A stretch of DNA of 64,000 nt from Thioclava sp. ES.031 (GCF_002563775.1 NZ_PDJO01000001.1:506001-570000), one strand, 5' to 3'; shown: positions 9,546-19,533, counted from the stretch's first letter. Numbers and translations: made by a program. The notes: generated by a model not told the origin, from the sequence alone.

Positions 9546-10949
9546 ATGCGCACCGCCGCTGATGAAAGTTTCGTCGAGACGCTGCGGGAGGCGGTGCCGG
9601 GCTTGAGCCTCGGGGCGCCGGGCGCGTCCTATCTGGAAGAGCCGCGCGGGCGGTATCACGGCCTTGGCGGAGTTCTGGTGAAGCCGACGTCGACTGAAGA
9701 GGTCGCGGCGGTTCTGAGGCACTGCCACGCGGCGGGCGTCGCCGTGCTGCCCTATGGCGGGGGCACCGGTCTGGTCGGCGGCCAGATCACCGAAGACGGT
9801 CCCGCGCCGGTCGTCCTGAGCCTCGAGAAAATGAATGCCGTGCGCGCGGTCACCGGCCATGTGCTGGAGATCGAGGCCGGCGCGACGCTGCTCGAGGCGC
9901 AGCAGGCGGCGGAAGGCGCGGCGCGGCTGTTCCCGCTGAGCATCGCAAGCCAGGGCTCTGCCCGGATCGGCGGTGTGCTGGCGACCAATGCGGGCGGGGT
10001 GAACGTGCTGCGCTACGGCAATGCGCGCGAGCTGTGTCTCGGCGTCGAGGCTGTGCTGGCCGATGGCACGGTGATCTCGGGCCTCAAGCATCTGCGCAAG
10101 GACAATACCGGCTACGATCTTAAGGACCTGCTGATCGGCTCCGAAGGCACGCTCGGGATCATCACGGCGGCGACCCTGCGGCTGTTCCCGCGCCCGGCGG
10201 CGGTCGGCACGGCGATGATGGTGGTCGAAAGCCCCGCCGCCGCGCTGGAACTTCTGGAACTGGCCGAGGCCCGGATGCCGGGCTGCGTTTCGGCCTTCGA
10301 GATGATCTCGGGGCAGGGGCTGCGCTTTCTCGACGAGGTCGGGCCGGAGGTGCATCACCCTTTCGAGGCGCGCCCCGACTGGTCGGTGCTGATCGAGATC
10401 GGTCTGCCCGAAGGGCTGGCGCCGGAGGAGGCGCTGGCAGAGCTGTTCGAGGCCGCCGAGGGGCTGGTCAGCGACGGGGTGATCGCAAGTTCCGAAAGCC
10501 AGCGCGCCCAGATGTGGACCCTGCGCGAGAGCCTGCCGGAAGCGAACAAGCGGATCGGGTCTATCTCGAGCCATGACATCTCGCTGCCGCTGCCGAAACT
10601 GGCCGCTTTCATCGAAGAGGCGCGTGGCGCGCTTCTCGATCTCGGCAATATCCGTATCAACTGCTTCGGCCATGTCGGTGACGGCAATCTGCATTTCAAC
10701 GCCTTCCCCGCCGAGGGGCGCGACCGCAAGGAATACGAGAACCTGCGCCGCGCGATCCCCGAGACGGTCTATGATCTGGTCGACCGCTTTGGCGGCTCGA
10801 TCTCGGCCGAGCACGGGATCGGGCGGCTCAAGGTGGGCGATCTGGAGCGTTACGGCGATCCGGGCAAACTGGCCGCGATGCGCGCGATCAAGGCGGCGCT
10901 GGACCCGAAAGGCATCCTGAACCCCGGCGCGGTGCTGGCGGAGCGCTGA
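9546..10949 (+). CDS. FAD-linked oxidase, D-2-hydroxyacid dehydrogenase type
   Basis: 467 residues. The N-terminal FAD_binding_4 domain carries YGGGTGLVGGQ at about residues 74-84. The C-terminal FAD-oxidase domain has CFGHVGDGNLHFN and SAEHGIGRLK, which contain metal and substrate-binding histidines. The family includes GlcD, D-lactate dehydrogenase (cytochrome) and D-2-hydroxyglutarate dehydrogenase; it oxidises a D-2-hydroxyacid to the 2-oxoacid. No glcE/glcF partners are adjacent, so a stand-alone D-lactate or D-2-hydroxyglutarate enzyme is more likely than glycolate oxidase. The ribosome site AAGGAGG is well placed. Confidence 0.9.
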   Translation: MRTAADESFVETLREAVPGLSLGAPGASYLEEPRGRYHGLGGVLVKPTSTEEVAAVLRHCHAAGVAVLPYGGGTGLVGGQITEDGPAPVVLSLEKMNAVRAVTGHVLEIEAGATLLEAQQAAEGAARLFPLSIASQGSARIGGVLATNAGGVNVLRYGNARELCLGVEAVLADGTVISGLKHLRKDNTGYDLKDLLIGSEGTLGIITAATLRLFPRPAAVGTAMMVVESPAAALELLELAEARMPGCVSAFEMISGQGLRFLDEVGPEVHHPFEARPDWSVLIEIGLPEGLAPEEALAELFEAAEGLVSDGVIASSESQRAQMWTLRESLPEANKRIGSISSHDISLPLPKLAAFIEEARGALLDLGNIRINCFGHVGDGNLHFNAFPAEGRDRKEYENLRRAIPETVYDLVDRFGGSISAEHGIGRLKVGDLERYGDPGKLAAMRAIKAALDPKGILNPGAVLAER

Positions 10950-10962
10950 GGGCCAAGAGAAA

Positions 10963-10993
10963 CGCGCCCCGCCAGGAGAGCAGGCGGAGCGCG
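10963..10993 (+). terminator. Stem-loop after the FAD oxidase gene
   Basis: The left arm CGCGC-C-CCGCC pairs with GGCGG-A-GCGCG, giving two 5-bp helices separated by one mismatch around a 9-base loop. It begins 13 bp after the stop codon. There is no good T-run, so termination strength is uncertain. Confidence 0.4.
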
Positions 10994-11072
10994 GCGTTCT
11001 GGTTCACGTGTCATTGCAAGCAGCCGAACCATCTGGCCCGGTCAGGTTAGGTCGATTCGCGTAAGAAAAACG

Positions 11073-11495
11073 TTAACGCGCTCCCAGCGCGGCGGCCTGC
11101 CGCGCGATCCGCGCCACGTCTCGGCTGAGGGGAAGGTCTTCCTCCATCCGGTCGATAGCCACCCAGCGCGCATCCAGCGCATCGTCGGCGGCGACCGGCT
11201 CTCCGGCCTGCCACGGGCATTCGACTGCGACCAGCACGAAGTGATGCTCCAGCGTGCCCTCCCCGTCATCGGCGAGGACGTCGAGCGCGTTGAAGGCATG
11301 GGTGGCCCGCGCCTGCACGCCGGTCTCTTCAAGCAATTCGCGCTCTGCCGCCGCAAGAAGCGTCTCGCCGAACTCGACCTTGCCGCCGGGAAAGCCCCAG
11401 AGCCCGGCATCGGGCGGGTTCGCCCGCTGCACCAGCAGCGCCTGCCCGTCGCGGATCACGACGGCGAGAATGGCGGGGACGGGATGGGGGCTCAC
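11073..11495 (-). CDS. Nudix hydrolase, MutT-like
   Basis: 140 residues. The Nudix box is complete: GKVEFGE, seven residues, then RELLEETGV. This box binds Mg and hydrolyses nucleoside diphosphates linked to another group, as in 8-oxo-dGTP or ADP-ribose hydrolases. The preceding LWGFPGGK is typical of MutT and ADP-ribose-type members. I place the start at a GTG at 11495 because it forms a GTGA overlap of 4 bp with the apt stop. The same frame remains open upstream but runs inside apt. Coupling to apt suggests a role in purine nucleotide housekeeping, by inference. Confidence 0.85.
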   Translation of the reverse strand: MSPHPVPAILAVVIRDGQALLVQRANPPDAGLWGFPGGKVEFGETLLAAAERELLEETGVQARATHAFNALDVLADDGEGTLEHHFVLVAVECPWQAGEPVAADDALDARWVAIDRMEEDLPLSRDVARIARQAAALGAR

Positions 11496-12022
11496 GCCCC
11501 CTCGAATTCGCACAGAACGCTGACATTCATGCCGCGATCTTCGAGCAGCTTGCGCCCGCCCAGTTCCGGCAGATCGACGATGAAGGACAGGCCCACGATC
11601 TCGCCGCCGACGCGCTCGATCAGTTGGATGCCCGCCTGCGCGGTGCCGCCGGTGGCCAGAAGATCGTCGACGACCAGAACCTTCTCGCCGGGCTTGATCG
11701 CATCTTCGTGCATCTCCATCACCGCCTCGCCATATTCCAGCTGATAGGCCTGCGAAATCGTCTGACCGGGCAGCTTGCCCTTCTTGCGGATCGGCACGAA
11801 GCCTTTCGAGAGCTGATGCGCGATCGCGCCGCCGATGATGAAGCCGCGCGCTTCCAGCCCCACGACCTTGTCGATCTGCTGGCCCGCCCACGGGTGCAGC
11901 AACTGATCGATCGCCATGCGGAAGCCGCGCGGATCGGCGAAGAGCGTCGTCACATCGCGGAACATGATCCCCTCATGGGGGAAATCGGCGATGGTGCGGA
12001 TATAGTCTTTGACGTTGGTCAT
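11492..12022 (-). CDS. apt: Adenine phosphoribosyltransferase
   Basis: 176 residues, the usual Apt length. It makes AMP from adenine and PRPP. The PRPP-binding loop [13 protein letters not shown] is present, as are the conserved [13 protein letters not shown] segment and the N-terminal [13 protein letters not shown]. The gene lies 7 bp downstream of mtnP, which releases adenine from methylthioadenosine, so the pair forms a short adenine salvage route. It overlaps the Nudix gene by 4 bp at its end. Confidence 0.95.
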   Translation of the reverse strand: MTNVKDYIRTIADFPHEGIMFRDVTTLFADPRGFRMAIDQLLHPWAGQQIDKVVGLEARGFIIGGAIAHQLSKGFVPIRKKGKLPGQTISQAYQLEYGEAVMEMHEDAIKPGEKVLVVDDLLATGGTAQAGIQLIERVGGEIVGLSFIVDLPELGGRKLLEDRGMNVSVLCEFEGA

Positions 12023-12029
12023 GGGATCC

Positions 12030-12902
12030 TCAGAGGTCGAGCACGCGGCCCGCGATGGTCTTCAGTTTGCGCGCCATCTCGGGGTCGCGCTTGTCGGGGG
12101 CGGTCATGATCGCGCTGTCGAGGGCGTGGGTGCAGCCGGTGGCGCAATCGCCTGCTTCACCTTTCAGCAGACCGGGCAGAGCCGCGACCAGATCGCGCGC
12201 CTTGTCGGCGTTCTTCATCGCGACCGCCACGACCTGCGCGACATCCACGGCATCATGATCGGGATGCCAGCAGTCGTAATCGGTGATCATCGCGACACAG
12301 GCGTAATGCAGCTCCGCCTCGCGGGCGAGCTTAGCCTCGGGCATGCCAGTCATGCCGATCACGTCGGCCCCCCACTGGCGGTAAAGCTCGCTCTCGGCCT
12401 TGGTCGAGAATTGCGGCCCCTCCATCGCGACATAGGTGCCGCCCTCATGGACGCTCACGCCGGTCTTGCGCGCGGCCTCGGCACAGGCGGCCGACAGTTC
12501 CGCGCACACCGGGTGGGCGACCGAGACATGGCCCACCATGCCGGGGCCGAAGAAGGTCTTCTCGCGGGCGAAGGTGCGGTCGATATACTGGTCCACGATC
12601 AGGAAATCGCCCGGCGCATAGGCCTCTTTCAGCGAGCCCACGGCGGAGACGGCGATCAGATCGGTGACGCCTAGCTGTTTCATCGCGGCGATATTGGCGC
12701 GATAGGGAACGGTGGTCGGCGTCTCGACATGGCCGCGCCCGTGGCGGGGCAGGAAGGCCATCTTCACGCCGTCCAGCGTGCCGGTCAGCACCTGATCGGA
12801 GGGGGCGCCGAACGGCGTCTCGACGGTGATCCATTCGGCCCCTTCGAGCCCGTTGATCTGATAGACGCCCGAGCCGCCGATCACCCCGATCATTCTGTCC
12901 AT
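12030..12902 (-). CDS. mtnP: S-methyl-5'-thioadenosine phosphorylase
   Basis: 290 residues. It cleaves 5'-methylthioadenosine to adenine and methylthioribose-1-phosphate. The N-terminal [10 protein letters not shown] and the core [16 protein letters not shown] match the MTAP branch of the phosphorylase family. I chose the ATG at 12902 because a GAAGG site lies 9 bases upstream; an ATG at 12911 would overlap that site, and 12893 would leave it too far away. The first gene of mtnP-apt-Nudix. Methylthioadenosine is a by-product of both polyamine and acyl-homoserine-lactone synthesis, the latter encoded here at 52 kb. Confidence 0.93.
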   Translation of the reverse strand: MDRMIGVIGGSGVYQINGLEGAEWITVETPFGAPSDQVLTGTLDGVKMAFLPRHGRGHVETPTTVPYRANIAAMKQLGVTDLIAVSAVGSLKEAYAPGDFLIVDQYIDRTFAREKTFFGPGMVGHVSVAHPVCAELSAACAEAARKTGVSVHEGGTYVAMEGPQFSTKAESELYRQWGADVIGMTGMPEAKLAREAELHYACVAMITDYDCWHPDHDAVDVAQVVAVAMKNADKARDLVAALPGLLKGEAGDCATGCTHALDSAIMTAPDKRDPEMARKLKTIAGRVLDL

Positions 12903-13039
12903 TCTGCGCATCCTTCGCCTGTCTTTTCCGCGTCGCGGCGAGCCTAAGCGCCACGGCCCCGGGAGGAAAGAGGGATTGCAGCCACTTGCCGCGCGGTCTA
13001 TCGGCGCAGGGGGGTATGGGAGTCCCCACGGGAGGATCT

Positions 13040-13918
13040 ATGGAAAATATCCGCGGCTCGGTGCTGATGGTCGTCGCGATGGCGGCCTTCGCGATGGAAG
13101 ACATGTTCGTCAAATCCGCCTCGACCCATCTCGCGGTGGGCGTGGTACTGATGCTGTTCGGCCTCGGCGGGATGGTGGTCTTCGGCGTGCTCATCACCGC
13201 GCGCGGCCAGCGGCTGCTGCATCCGGCGCTCGCGTCGAAACCGCTCCTGATAAAGCTCGCGCTCGAAGTGGTGGGGCGTCTCGGCTACACGCTGGGGATC
13301 GCGCTGACGCCGCTCTCGAACGCCTCCGCGATCCTGCAGGCGACGCCGCTCGTGGTGGTCGCGGGTGCGGCGGTGGTGTTTTCCGAACGCGTCGGCATTC
13401 GCCGCTGGGTCGCAGTGGGGATCGGGTTCATCGGCGTGCTGATCGTGCTGCGCCCCGGCCTCGACGGCTTCGTCCCGGCAGCCCTTTGGACCGTGCTGGG
13501 GATGCTGGGCTTCGCGGGGCGCGATCTGGCGACGCGCGCCTGCCCGCCGGTCCTGTCGAATTTTCAGCTCAGCTTCTACGGCTTCATGATGCTGATCCCG
13601 ACCGGCGTGCTGATCCTGCTGATCTTCGGCGGTGTGACGACGCCCGATCTCTTTGCGCTGCGCGACGTGGCTGGTGCGGTGGCCTTCGGCAGCCTCGCCT
13701 ATTGGTCGCTGACCAAGGCGATGCGGATGGGCGAGGTCTCGGTCATCACGCCCTTCCGCTACACCCGCCTGATCTTCGCGCTGATCCTCGGCGCGGTGGT
13801 GTTCGGCGAGCGGCCCGATGCGGCGATGATCGTGGGTGCAGCCCTGATCGTGGCGAGCGGCCTCTACACGCTGATCGAAGGCCGCCGCAGCCGGGCCCGC
13901 GCGCGGGTCAGAGCTTAG
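13040..13918 (+). CDS. EamA/DMT family membrane transporter
   Basis: 292 residues with about ten hydrophobic segments and two EamA repeats, the pattern of drug/metabolite exporters (RhaT/YdcZ-type superfamily). The second repeat ends with RYTRLIFALILGAVVFGERP, a typical EamA signature. The start is the ATG at 13040 with GGGAGGATCT just upstream; an earlier TTG frame extension is rejected. The gene is divergent from mtnP. Its last 11 bp overlap the convergent flavin reductase gene. The transported substrate cannot be predicted. Confidence 0.88.
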   Translation: MENIRGSVLMVVAMAAFAMEDMFVKSASTHLAVGVVLMLFGLGGMVVFGVLITARGQRLLHPALASKPLLIKLALEVVGRLGYTLGIALTPLSNASAILQATPLVVVAGAAVVFSERVGIRRWVAVGIGFIGVLIVLRPGLDGFVPAALWTVLGMLGFAGRDLATRACPPVLSNFQLSFYGFMMLIPTGVLILLIFGGVTTPDLFALRDVAGAVAFGSLAYWSLTKAMRMGEVSVITPFRYTRLIFALILGAVVFGERPDAAMIVGAALIVASGLYTLIEGRRSRARARVRA

Positions 13919-14507
13919 GCCGGAGCATCTCGAAGGTTTCCGACACGGCCGCGTAATCGCCGCGATTGCCGAGCCGCACGAGACGGTCGGGCGGCGCATA
14001 GAGCCCGTCCTTGAGGCAATCGTCGGCGATATGGATGCCCGTCACCTCGCCATGCACGAGGTAATTGCCCTCGCCCAAGAGCTTGATCACCTGCACCACG
14101 CGGCATTCGAGCGAGGCGGGCGCCGCCGCCACGCGCGGGCAGTCGATGGTCTCGCATTCCGCCTTCTCGATCCCGCATTCGGCGAACTCATCCGTGCCGG
14201 CCGGGAAATTGGCGCAGGAGGCGTTCATCTGATCCTTCAGCGCATAGGTCACGAGATTGGCGCAGAACACGCCTGCTTCGCGCAGCTGCGAGACGCTGTC
14301 CTTCGTGCCGTCGCGGTCGGGCTTCACCCCGGTCGAGGAGAAGATCACCTGCGGCGGCGTATAGGCGACTGCGTTGAAGAAGGAGTAGGGCGCAAGGTTG
14401 TCGCCCATCTCGCTGCGCGTCGAAATCCAGCCGATCGGACGCGGGGCGACGATGGAATTGAACGGGTTATGGGCGAGAGGGTGGCCATCCGAGGTGCGAT
14501 AGAACAT
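13908..14507 (-). CDS. Flavin reductase family protein
   Basis: 199 residues with the FMN-binding split-barrel fold: APRPIGWISTRS near the N-terminus and LAPYSFFNAVAYTPPQVIF after it, both typical of the flavin_reduct domain. Members reduce FMN or act as FMN-dependent oxidases of unknown substrate. It overlaps the end of the EamA gene by 11 bp on the opposite strand and is divergent from the GNAT gene at 14585. Confidence 0.87.
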   Translation of the reverse strand: MFYRTSDGHPLAHNPFNSIVAPRPIGWISTRSEMGDNLAPYSFFNAVAYTPPQVIFSSTGVKPDRDGTKDSVSQLREAGVFCANLVTYALKDQMNASCANFPAGTDEFAECGIEKAECETIDCPRVAAAPASLECRVVQVIKLLGEGNYLVHGEVTGIHIADDCLKDGLYAPPDRLVRLGNRGDYAAVSETFEMLRPKL

Positions 14508-14584
14508 GCTTTCTCCTGTTTGATCCCGAACTTAGCGCATGCTACCGCGCAGGAAAGGGGCAGCCTGAAAGGGGCGGCGGGCGT

Positions 14585-15067
14585 ATGTATCAGCTCGAAC
14601 AAGAGACGGCGGAAGACTGGTGGGAAGTCGAGGCGCTCTATGACCTCTGCTTCGCGCCGGGTCGCACGGCGCTGTCCTCCTACCGGCTGCGCGACGGGGT
14701 CGATCCGGTGCGCCCGCTTTGCCTCACGCTGCGCCAGGACGGCATCCTCGCTGCCGTGATCCGCTTCTGGCCGGTCAGGGTGGGCGGCAAGCGCGTGCTG
14801 CTGCTGGGGCCGATCGCGGTCCACCCGACGCGGCAGGGCGAAGGTCTGGGCGGAATCCTGATGCATGAAAGCCTCTCGCGCGCCGCCGATCTGGGCTGGG
14901 AGCGGGTGCTGCTGGTGGGCGATGCGCCTTATTACCAGCGCTTTGGCTTCGCAAAGCTCGACGATGTCGAGATGCCGCCGCCCACCAACCCCGACCGCGT
15001 TCTGGGGCTCGAACTGGTGCCCGGCGCCTGGGAGGGCGTGCGCGGTCAGGTCGAGAAAGACGACTGA
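14585..15067 (+). CDS. GNAT N-acetyltransferase, YhbS-like
   Basis: 160 residues. The acetyl-CoA motif A is visible as GPIAVHPTRQGEGLGGILM at about 78-96, followed by the conserved VGDAPYYQRFGFAK segment of YhbS-type acetyltransferases. The substrate is unknown. The EcsC-like gene starts about 50 bp later on the same strand. Confidence 0.88.
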   Translation: MYQLEQETAEDWWEVEALYDLCFAPGRTALSSYRLRDGVDPVRPLCLTLRQDGILAAVIRFWPVRVGGKRVLLLGPIAVHPTRQGEGLGGILMHESLSRAADLGWERVLLVGDAPYYQRFGFAKLDDVEMPPPTNPDRVLGLELVPGAWEGVRGQVEKDD

Positions 15068-15118
15068 TTGCCGAAGCGCTCCCGCCGCCCCATATCAGGA
15101 AAAGGCAAGGAGGCGATG

Positions 15119-15871
15119 ATGGCAGATATTCTTCCCCCCGTGAGCGACCCGGCGATTCTGGGGCAGCTCGACTCGCTCGCGAAACGCCACCGCGCGGCGG
15201 GCGGCGTGGTGATGCAGGTGATCGGCTATATCGGAGGCTCTGCCGAGGGGCTCTTGGGCAAATTGCCCACCCCAGTCCGCAATGGGCTGGATGGGGCGAC
15301 GGAACGCGCACTGTCAGGGGCGATGACCGCCGCCGAGCGCTCGCGCGGGATCGTTTCGGACCGGCCCGACTGGATGAACCGCACGCTGACCACCGCGATG
15401 GGCGCGGCGGGCGGTGTCGGGGGCTTGGGCAGTTCGCTCGCGGAATTGCCGTTCACGGTCACCATGCTGCTGCGCGCCATTCAGGGCATCGCGGCCGAAC
15501 ATGGCTTCGATCCGGCCTCGGAAGAGGTGCGGCTCGAATGTCTGCGGGTCTTCGCCTCTGCCGGGCCGCTCGAAGATGATGACGGGATGGACCTGAGCTT
15601 CCTCGCCGCGCGCGCTACGATCACCGGGCCGAGCCTGAAATCGCTGATCGCCAAGGTCGCGCCGCGCCTGTCGATCGTGCTGGGGCAGAAGCTTGCGGCT
15701 CAGGCGGCCCCGGTTCTTGGCGCGGTCGCAGGCGCGGCCGTCAACTACGCTTTCACCAGCTATTATCAGGAAATCGCCCGCGTCCATTTCGGCCTCAAGC
15801 GCCTTGCGCGCGATACCGGCACCGATGAGGGCGTGCTGCGCGAGGAGCTTGTCGCCCGCATCGCCACGTGA
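15119..15871 (+). CDS. EcsC family protein
   Basis: 250 residues. The region from about 90 to 240 carries the EcsC-type pattern: GGVGGLGSSLAELPFTVTML, then LECLRVFASAG, and a late alanine/glycine-rich membrane-associated stretch (GAVAGAAVNYAFTSYYQ). EcsC proteins are named after an ABC-exporter operon of Bacillus, but their molecular role is not settled. The start at 15119 has AAGGAGG upstream; the ATG one codon earlier is also possible. No exporter genes are adjacent, so context gives no further clue. Confidence 0.8.
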   Translation: MADILPPVSDPAILGQLDSLAKRHRAAGGVVMQVIGYIGGSAEGLLGKLPTPVRNGLDGATERALSGAMTAAERSRGIVSDRPDWMNRTLTTAMGAAGGVGGLGSSLAELPFTVTMLLRAIQGIAAEHGFDPASEEVRLECLRVFASAGPLEDDDGMDLSFLAARATITGPSLKSLIAKVAPRLSIVLGQKLAAQAAPVLGAVAGAAVNYAFTSYYQEIARVHFGLKRLARDTGTDEGVLREELVARIAT

Positions 15872-15906
15872 TCGAAGCGCCGCGCCTCTGGTCGCGGTCG
15901 GATGCC

Positions 15907-15974
15907 TCCGGCGGGGATATTTAGACCAAGAGGAAGGAAACCTCTCTTCGCCTTGGCGAAAATATCCCGGGGGG
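15907..15974. repeat. Intergenic repeat, head-to-head copies B and C
   Basis: Copy B runs forward (15907-15938: GGGGATATTTagaCCAAG) and copy C runs in reverse (15946-15974: CTTCGCCTTGGCGAAAATATCCC). Together they form an imperfect long hairpin between two convergent genes, where it could act as a two-way terminator or an RNA 3' end stabiliser. Copy B is the more degenerate of the two. Confidence 0.7.
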
Positions 15975-15981
15975 CTCCGAA

Positions 15982-16004
15982 GGAGCGGGGGCCGCGCCCC
16001 CTCC
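15982..16004. repeat. G-rich hairpin attached to repeat copy C
   Basis: The stem GGGGGC/GCCCCC, with GGAG/CTCC outside it, lies just beyond the G-rich end of copy C. The same arrangement is seen next to the copies at 23304 and 61591, so it appears to be a second module of the repeat. Confidence 0.5.
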
Positions 16005-16027
16005 AAGCCTCAGGGGGAGGCGGAGCC

Positions 16028-17623
16028 TCAGCCCTTCGCATCCTCGAGGATCATCTGCGCCGCCTTCTCGGCGATCATCATCGTCGGCGCGTTGGTGTTG
16101 CCCGAGGTGATCGTCGGCATCACCGAGGCATCCGCGATGCGCAGCCCCTTCAGCGCATTCAACCGCAGCCGCGAGTCCACCACGGCGCCGTCATCCGAGC
16201 CCATCCGGCAGGTGCCGACCGGGTGGAATATCGTGGTGCCGATATCGCCTGCGGCTTTCACCAGCTCGGCTTCGGTCTGATAGTCCGGGCCGGGCTTGTA
16301 CTCTTCGGGTTTGTATTTCGCGAAGGCGGGTTGCGAGGCCACGCGGCGGACCTGCCGGATCGCTTCGGCGGCGACGCGGCGGTCGCCCTCGGTCGAGAGG
16401 TAATTCGGCGCGATCTCGGGATGGGCGCGGAAATCGGGCGAGGTGATATGCACATGGCCGCGGCTTTCGGGGCGCAGGTTGCACACGCTCGCGGTCATGC
16501 CGGGGAAGGGGTGGACCGCATCGCCGAACTTGTCGAGGCTGACGGGCTGGACGTGATATTCCAGATCGGGCGTTTCCTTCTCGGGGAAGCTGCGCGTGAA
16601 GATGCCGGCTTGCGAGGGCGACATCGACATCGGACCTGAGCGGAACAGCGCATATTCCATGCCGATCTTCGCCTTGCCCCAAAGCGTCGAGGACATGGTG
16701 TTGAGGCTCTTGACGCCCGAGACCTTGTAGATGAGGCGCAGTTGCAGGTGGTCCTGCAGGTTCTCGCCCACGCCATCGACCTCGGCCACCGGGGTGATGC
16801 CATGCTCGGACAGTACGTCACCGCGCCCGATCCCCGACAGCTCGAGAATCTGCACGGAGCCGATCGAGCCTGCCGAGAGCACCGTTTCGCCCGCCTTCAC
16901 GTCATGGCTCTGGCCGTTCTGATTGTAGCGGATGCCGAGGACGCGGCCGTCCTCGATCAGGAGCTTCTCGACCTGCGCATTGGTCTCGATCCGCAGGTTG
17001 GGGCGTTTCATCGCGGGTCTCAGGAAGGCTTTCACCGCGCTCCAGCGCCAGCCGGCTTTCTGCGTGACGTGGAAATAACCGCCGCCCTCGTTGGTGCCGG
17101 TGTTGAAATCGTCGGTGCGTGGGAAGCCTGCCTCTTCGGCGGCCTCGAGGAACGTGTCGAGCATCTCCCAGCGCACGCGAGCTTCTTCCACCCGCAACTC
17201 TCCGCCCGCGCCGTGCAGGTCGCTCTCGCCGCGATAGAAATCTTCCTGCTTCTTGAACAGCGGCAGCACGTCGTCCCAGCTCCAGCCGGGATTGCCCGAC
17301 TGCGCCCACATGTCGTAATCGCGCGCCTGACCGCGCATGTAGATCATGCCGTTGATCGAGGAGCAGCCGCCAAGGATACGCCCGCGCGGATAGAGCAGCT
17401 CGCGCCCGTTCAGCCCGGCATCGGCCTTCGACTTGTAGCCCCAGTCGGTGCGCGGATTGCCGATGCAGTAAAGGTAGCCCACCGGGATATGCACCCAGTG
17501 GTAATTGTCGCGCCCGCCTGCTTCGAGCAGCAGCACCTTGTGCTTGGGGTCCTCCGACAGGCGGTTCGCCAGAACGCAGCCTGCGCTGCCGCCGCCGACG
17601 ACGATGTAATCGTATTGCTCCAT
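16028..17623 (-). CDS. GMC family FAD oxidoreductase (choline dehydrogenase-like)
   Basis: 531 residues. The N-terminal [19 protein letters not shown] is the FAD-binding signature and the C-terminal HPVGTCRMG contains the active-site histidine. Such enzymes oxidise alcohols; the best known relatives are choline dehydrogenase (BetA) and alkyl-alcohol dehydrogenases. No betB, betI or choline transporter is adjacent, so I do not call it betA. The ATG at 17623 has a strong GGAGGGG site upstream. The very long upstream open frame is antisense to waaA and is not coding. Confidence 0.9.
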   Translation of the reverse strand: MEQYDYIVVGGGSAGCVLANRLSEDPKHKVLLLEAGGRDNYHWVHIPVGYLYCIGNPRTDWGYKSKADAGLNGRELLYPRGRILGGCSSINGMIYMRGQARDYDMWAQSGNPGWSWDDVLPLFKKQEDFYRGESDLHGAGGELRVEEARVRWEMLDTFLEAAEEAGFPRTDDFNTGTNEGGGYFHVTQKAGWRWSAVKAFLRPAMKRPNLRIETNAQVEKLLIEDGRVLGIRYNQNGQSHDVKAGETVLSAGSIGSVQILELSGIGRGDVLSEHGITPVAEVDGVGENLQDHLQLRLIYKVSGVKSLNTMSSTLWGKAKIGMEYALFRSGPMSMSPSQAGIFTRSFPEKETPDLEYHVQPVSLDKFGDAVHPFPGMTASVCNLRPESRGHVHITSPDFRAHPEIAPNYLSTEGDRRVAAEAIRQVRRVASQPAFAKYKPEEYKPGPDYQTEAELVKAAGDIGTTIFHPVGTCRMGSDDGAVVDSRLRLNALKGLRIADASVMPTITSGNTNAPTMMIAEKAAQMILEDAKG

Positions 17624-17791
17624 AAGCCCCTCCCGAACTGCGCCTCCGGGCATGACTGTCGCAAGCTGCCGCGCGGGAAACAAGGTCATGGCCCGTTCAT
17701 TTGCGCAAAGTCGCTTTGCGAAAACGCCACGAAGGGCTTGCCTGTGAGGGGGGTGATCCGTTCTATGGCGCAAATCTCGCCGGAGCCTGTG

Positions 17792-19000
17792 ATGGTCCTT
17801 TACCGCCTTCTCGTCAGTATCGCGAGCCTGCCTGTTCTGGCGGCGCTGCTCTGGCGCGTGCTGCGCGGGCGGGAAAGCCGGACCGCCCTGGCGGAGCGGT
17901 TGGGCGGCGGGGAGGCCGCGCCGCACCGTCTGTGGCTGCATGCCGCGTCGAATGGAGAGCTGACCTCCGCCAAGCCTTTGATCGATGCGCTGCTGGCCGC
18001 AGATCCCGCGTTGCAGCTTTTGGTGACGGTGAACACGGTGACGGCGCGCGAGCTGGGGCAGGGCTGGGCCGATCCGCGCATCGCGATCCGCATGGCGCCG
18101 CTCGATCATCGCGCGGTGCTGCGGCGCTTCCTGTCGCGGCACGATCCCCGCGCGCTGGTCGTGATCGAGAATGAACTTTGGCCGAACCGCATGGCGCTGG
18201 TGGCGCAGGAAAAACGATCGATCTTCGTGATCGGCGCACGGATGTCGGCCCGCTCTGCCGCGCGCTGGGCGAAGATCGGGATGGTGCAGCCGATGATCGC
18301 CCAGATCACCGCGCTCTCGGCGCAGGATGCGGGGTCCGAGGCGCGGTTCCTCGATCTCGGTCTGCCGCGCGACCGACTGATGCCGCCCGCCAATCTCAAG
18401 ACGGCGATCACCGTCGCGCGCGGCGTGCCGCTCGACTGGCCGCGCAGCGATACGGTTCTGGCCGCCTCGACCCATGAGGGGGAAGACGCACCGATCCTTG
18501 CCGCCTTCGCGAAGGCGCGCGCGCGCCGCCCCGGCCTGCGCCTGATCCTCGCCCCGCGCCATCCGCGCCGTTCGCCCGAGATCGCGGCGCTGATCGCCAA
18601 GGCCGGGCTGCACCATGCCACCCGCTCGAAGGACGAGCCTCCGACGGCGGAGGTCTATCTGGCCGACACGCTGGGCGAGATGGGCCGCTGGTATGCGAGC
18701 GCAGGCCTGTGTTTCGTCGGCGGTTCGCTCGTCGAAAAGGGCGGCCATACCCCCTACGAGCCCGCGGGCTTCGGCTGCGCCTTGCTGCACGGTCCCGATG
18801 TCGCGAATTTCGCCGAGGCCTTTGCCGCACTCGACGCGGCAGGCGGGGCACAGCTTTGCGAAACCGAAGCCGATATTGCGGCCGCCTTCATCGCGCTCGA
18901 CGCCGGCGCGCAGGCCGAAATGGCGCGCGCCGCACGGGGGGCTCTTGGCCCGCCTGCCGATGTCGAAAGCCTTGCAAAGGCGCTCCTCGCGCGGCTCTGA
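17792..19000 (+). CDS. waaA: 3-deoxy-D-manno-octulosonic acid transferase (Kdo transferase)
   Basis: About 402 residues. It transfers Kdo from CMP-Kdo to lipid IVA at the inner membrane, an essential step in lipopolysaccharide core synthesis. An N-terminal membrane anchor ([19 protein letters not shown]) is followed by a GT-B fold with [17 protein letters not shown] and [19 protein letters not shown], all typical of the family. I prefer the ATG at 17792 (GGAG six bases upstream); an ATG at 17765 is an alternative. The frame stays open for 1 kb upstream, but that part is antisense to the GMC gene. Confidence 0.9.
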   Translation: MVLYRLLVSIASLPVLAALLWRVLRGRESRTALAERLGGGEAAPHRLWLHAASNGELTSAKPLIDALLAADPALQLLVTVNTVTARELGQGWADPRIAIRMAPLDHRAVLRRFLSRHDPRALVVIENELWPNRMALVAQEKRSIFVIGARMSARSAARWAKIGMVQPMIAQITALSAQDAGSEARFLDLGLPRDRLMPPANLKTAITVARGVPLDWPRSDTVLAASTHEGEDAPILAAFAKARARRPGLRLILAPRHPRRSPEIAALIAKAGLHHATRSKDEPPTAEVYLADTLGEMGRWYASAGLCFVGGSLVEKGGHTPYEPAGFGCALLHGPDVANFAEAFAALDAAGGAQLCETEADIAAAFIALDAGAQAEMARAARGALGPPADVESLAKALLARL

Positions 19001-19067
19001 GCGACTGCGATGCGCTTGCATCGCGGCCTAAAACGCTTATTTCCATATGCATCCGGGAGATGCAGAC

Positions 19068-19502
19068 ATGATCCGTTATACGCTGCAATGCGAGAATGAG
19101 CACCGCTTCGACAGTTGGTTCCCCTCGGCCTCCGGGTTCGAGGCGCTCAAATCCGCAGGCCAGCTGGAATGTGCGATCTGCGGTTCGAAAAAGGTCGAGA
19201 AATCGCTGATGGCGCCGCCTGTCGCACAGGCGCGCAAGACGGGCGAGCCCGCCCCCGAGCGCCCTCTCTCGCAGCCGCAATCCGAGGCCGAACAGGCCTT
19301 CGCCGCGGTGCGCCGCGAGATCGAGAAGAATTCCGATTACGTCGGCATGAATTTCGCCACGGAAGCGCGGGCGATGCATGAGGGCACCGCCAAGAAGCGC
19401 GCGATCCACGGCGAGGCGAAGCCCGAAGAGGCGCGCAAGATGTTGGAGGACGGGCTGCCGGTTCTGCCGCTGCCCTTCCTGTCCACGCGCAAGACGAACT
19501 GA
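19068..19502 (+). CDS. DUF1178 family protein
   Basis: 144 residues. It starts MIRYTLQCENEHRFDSWF, with a CAICG pair at about 33-37, so a small zinc-ribbon-like N-terminus is likely. Such proteins are widespread in alphaproteobacteria and have no assigned function. The C-terminal region contains the conserved NSDYVGMNFATEARAMHEG. The start at 19068 is supported by a GGGAGA site; an ATG 21 bp earlier is less likely. A repeat copy follows 5 bp after the stop. Confidence 0.85.
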   Translation: MIRYTLQCENEHRFDSWFPSASGFEALKSAGQLECAICGSKKVEKSLMAPPVAQARKTGEPAPERPLSQPQSEAEQAFAAVRREIEKNSDYVGMNFATEARAMHEGTAKKRAIHGEAKPEEARKMLEDGLPVLPLPFLSTRKTN

Positions 19503-19507
19503 CCCTT

Positions 19508-19533
19508 TTCGCTCTTTCCAAATATCCCGGGGT
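19508..19533 (-). repeat. Intergenic repeat, copy D
   Basis: A reverse-oriented, partly decayed copy: the AAATATCCCGGGG core is intact, while the CCTTGGC arm has become CTCTTTC. It lies directly after the DUF1178 stop and about 125 bp before lysC. Confidence 0.6.

Noticed and set aside
16742..17764. The long in-frame extension upstream of waaA
   Set aside because: It is antisense to the GMC oxidoreductase and does not resemble any family; the Kdo transferase N-terminus starts at 17792 (or 17765).
17624..19021. The N-terminal extension of the GMC frame across waaA
   Set aside because: The FAD motif begins 5 residues after the ATG at 17623, which has a strong ribosome site; the extension is the antisense of waaA.
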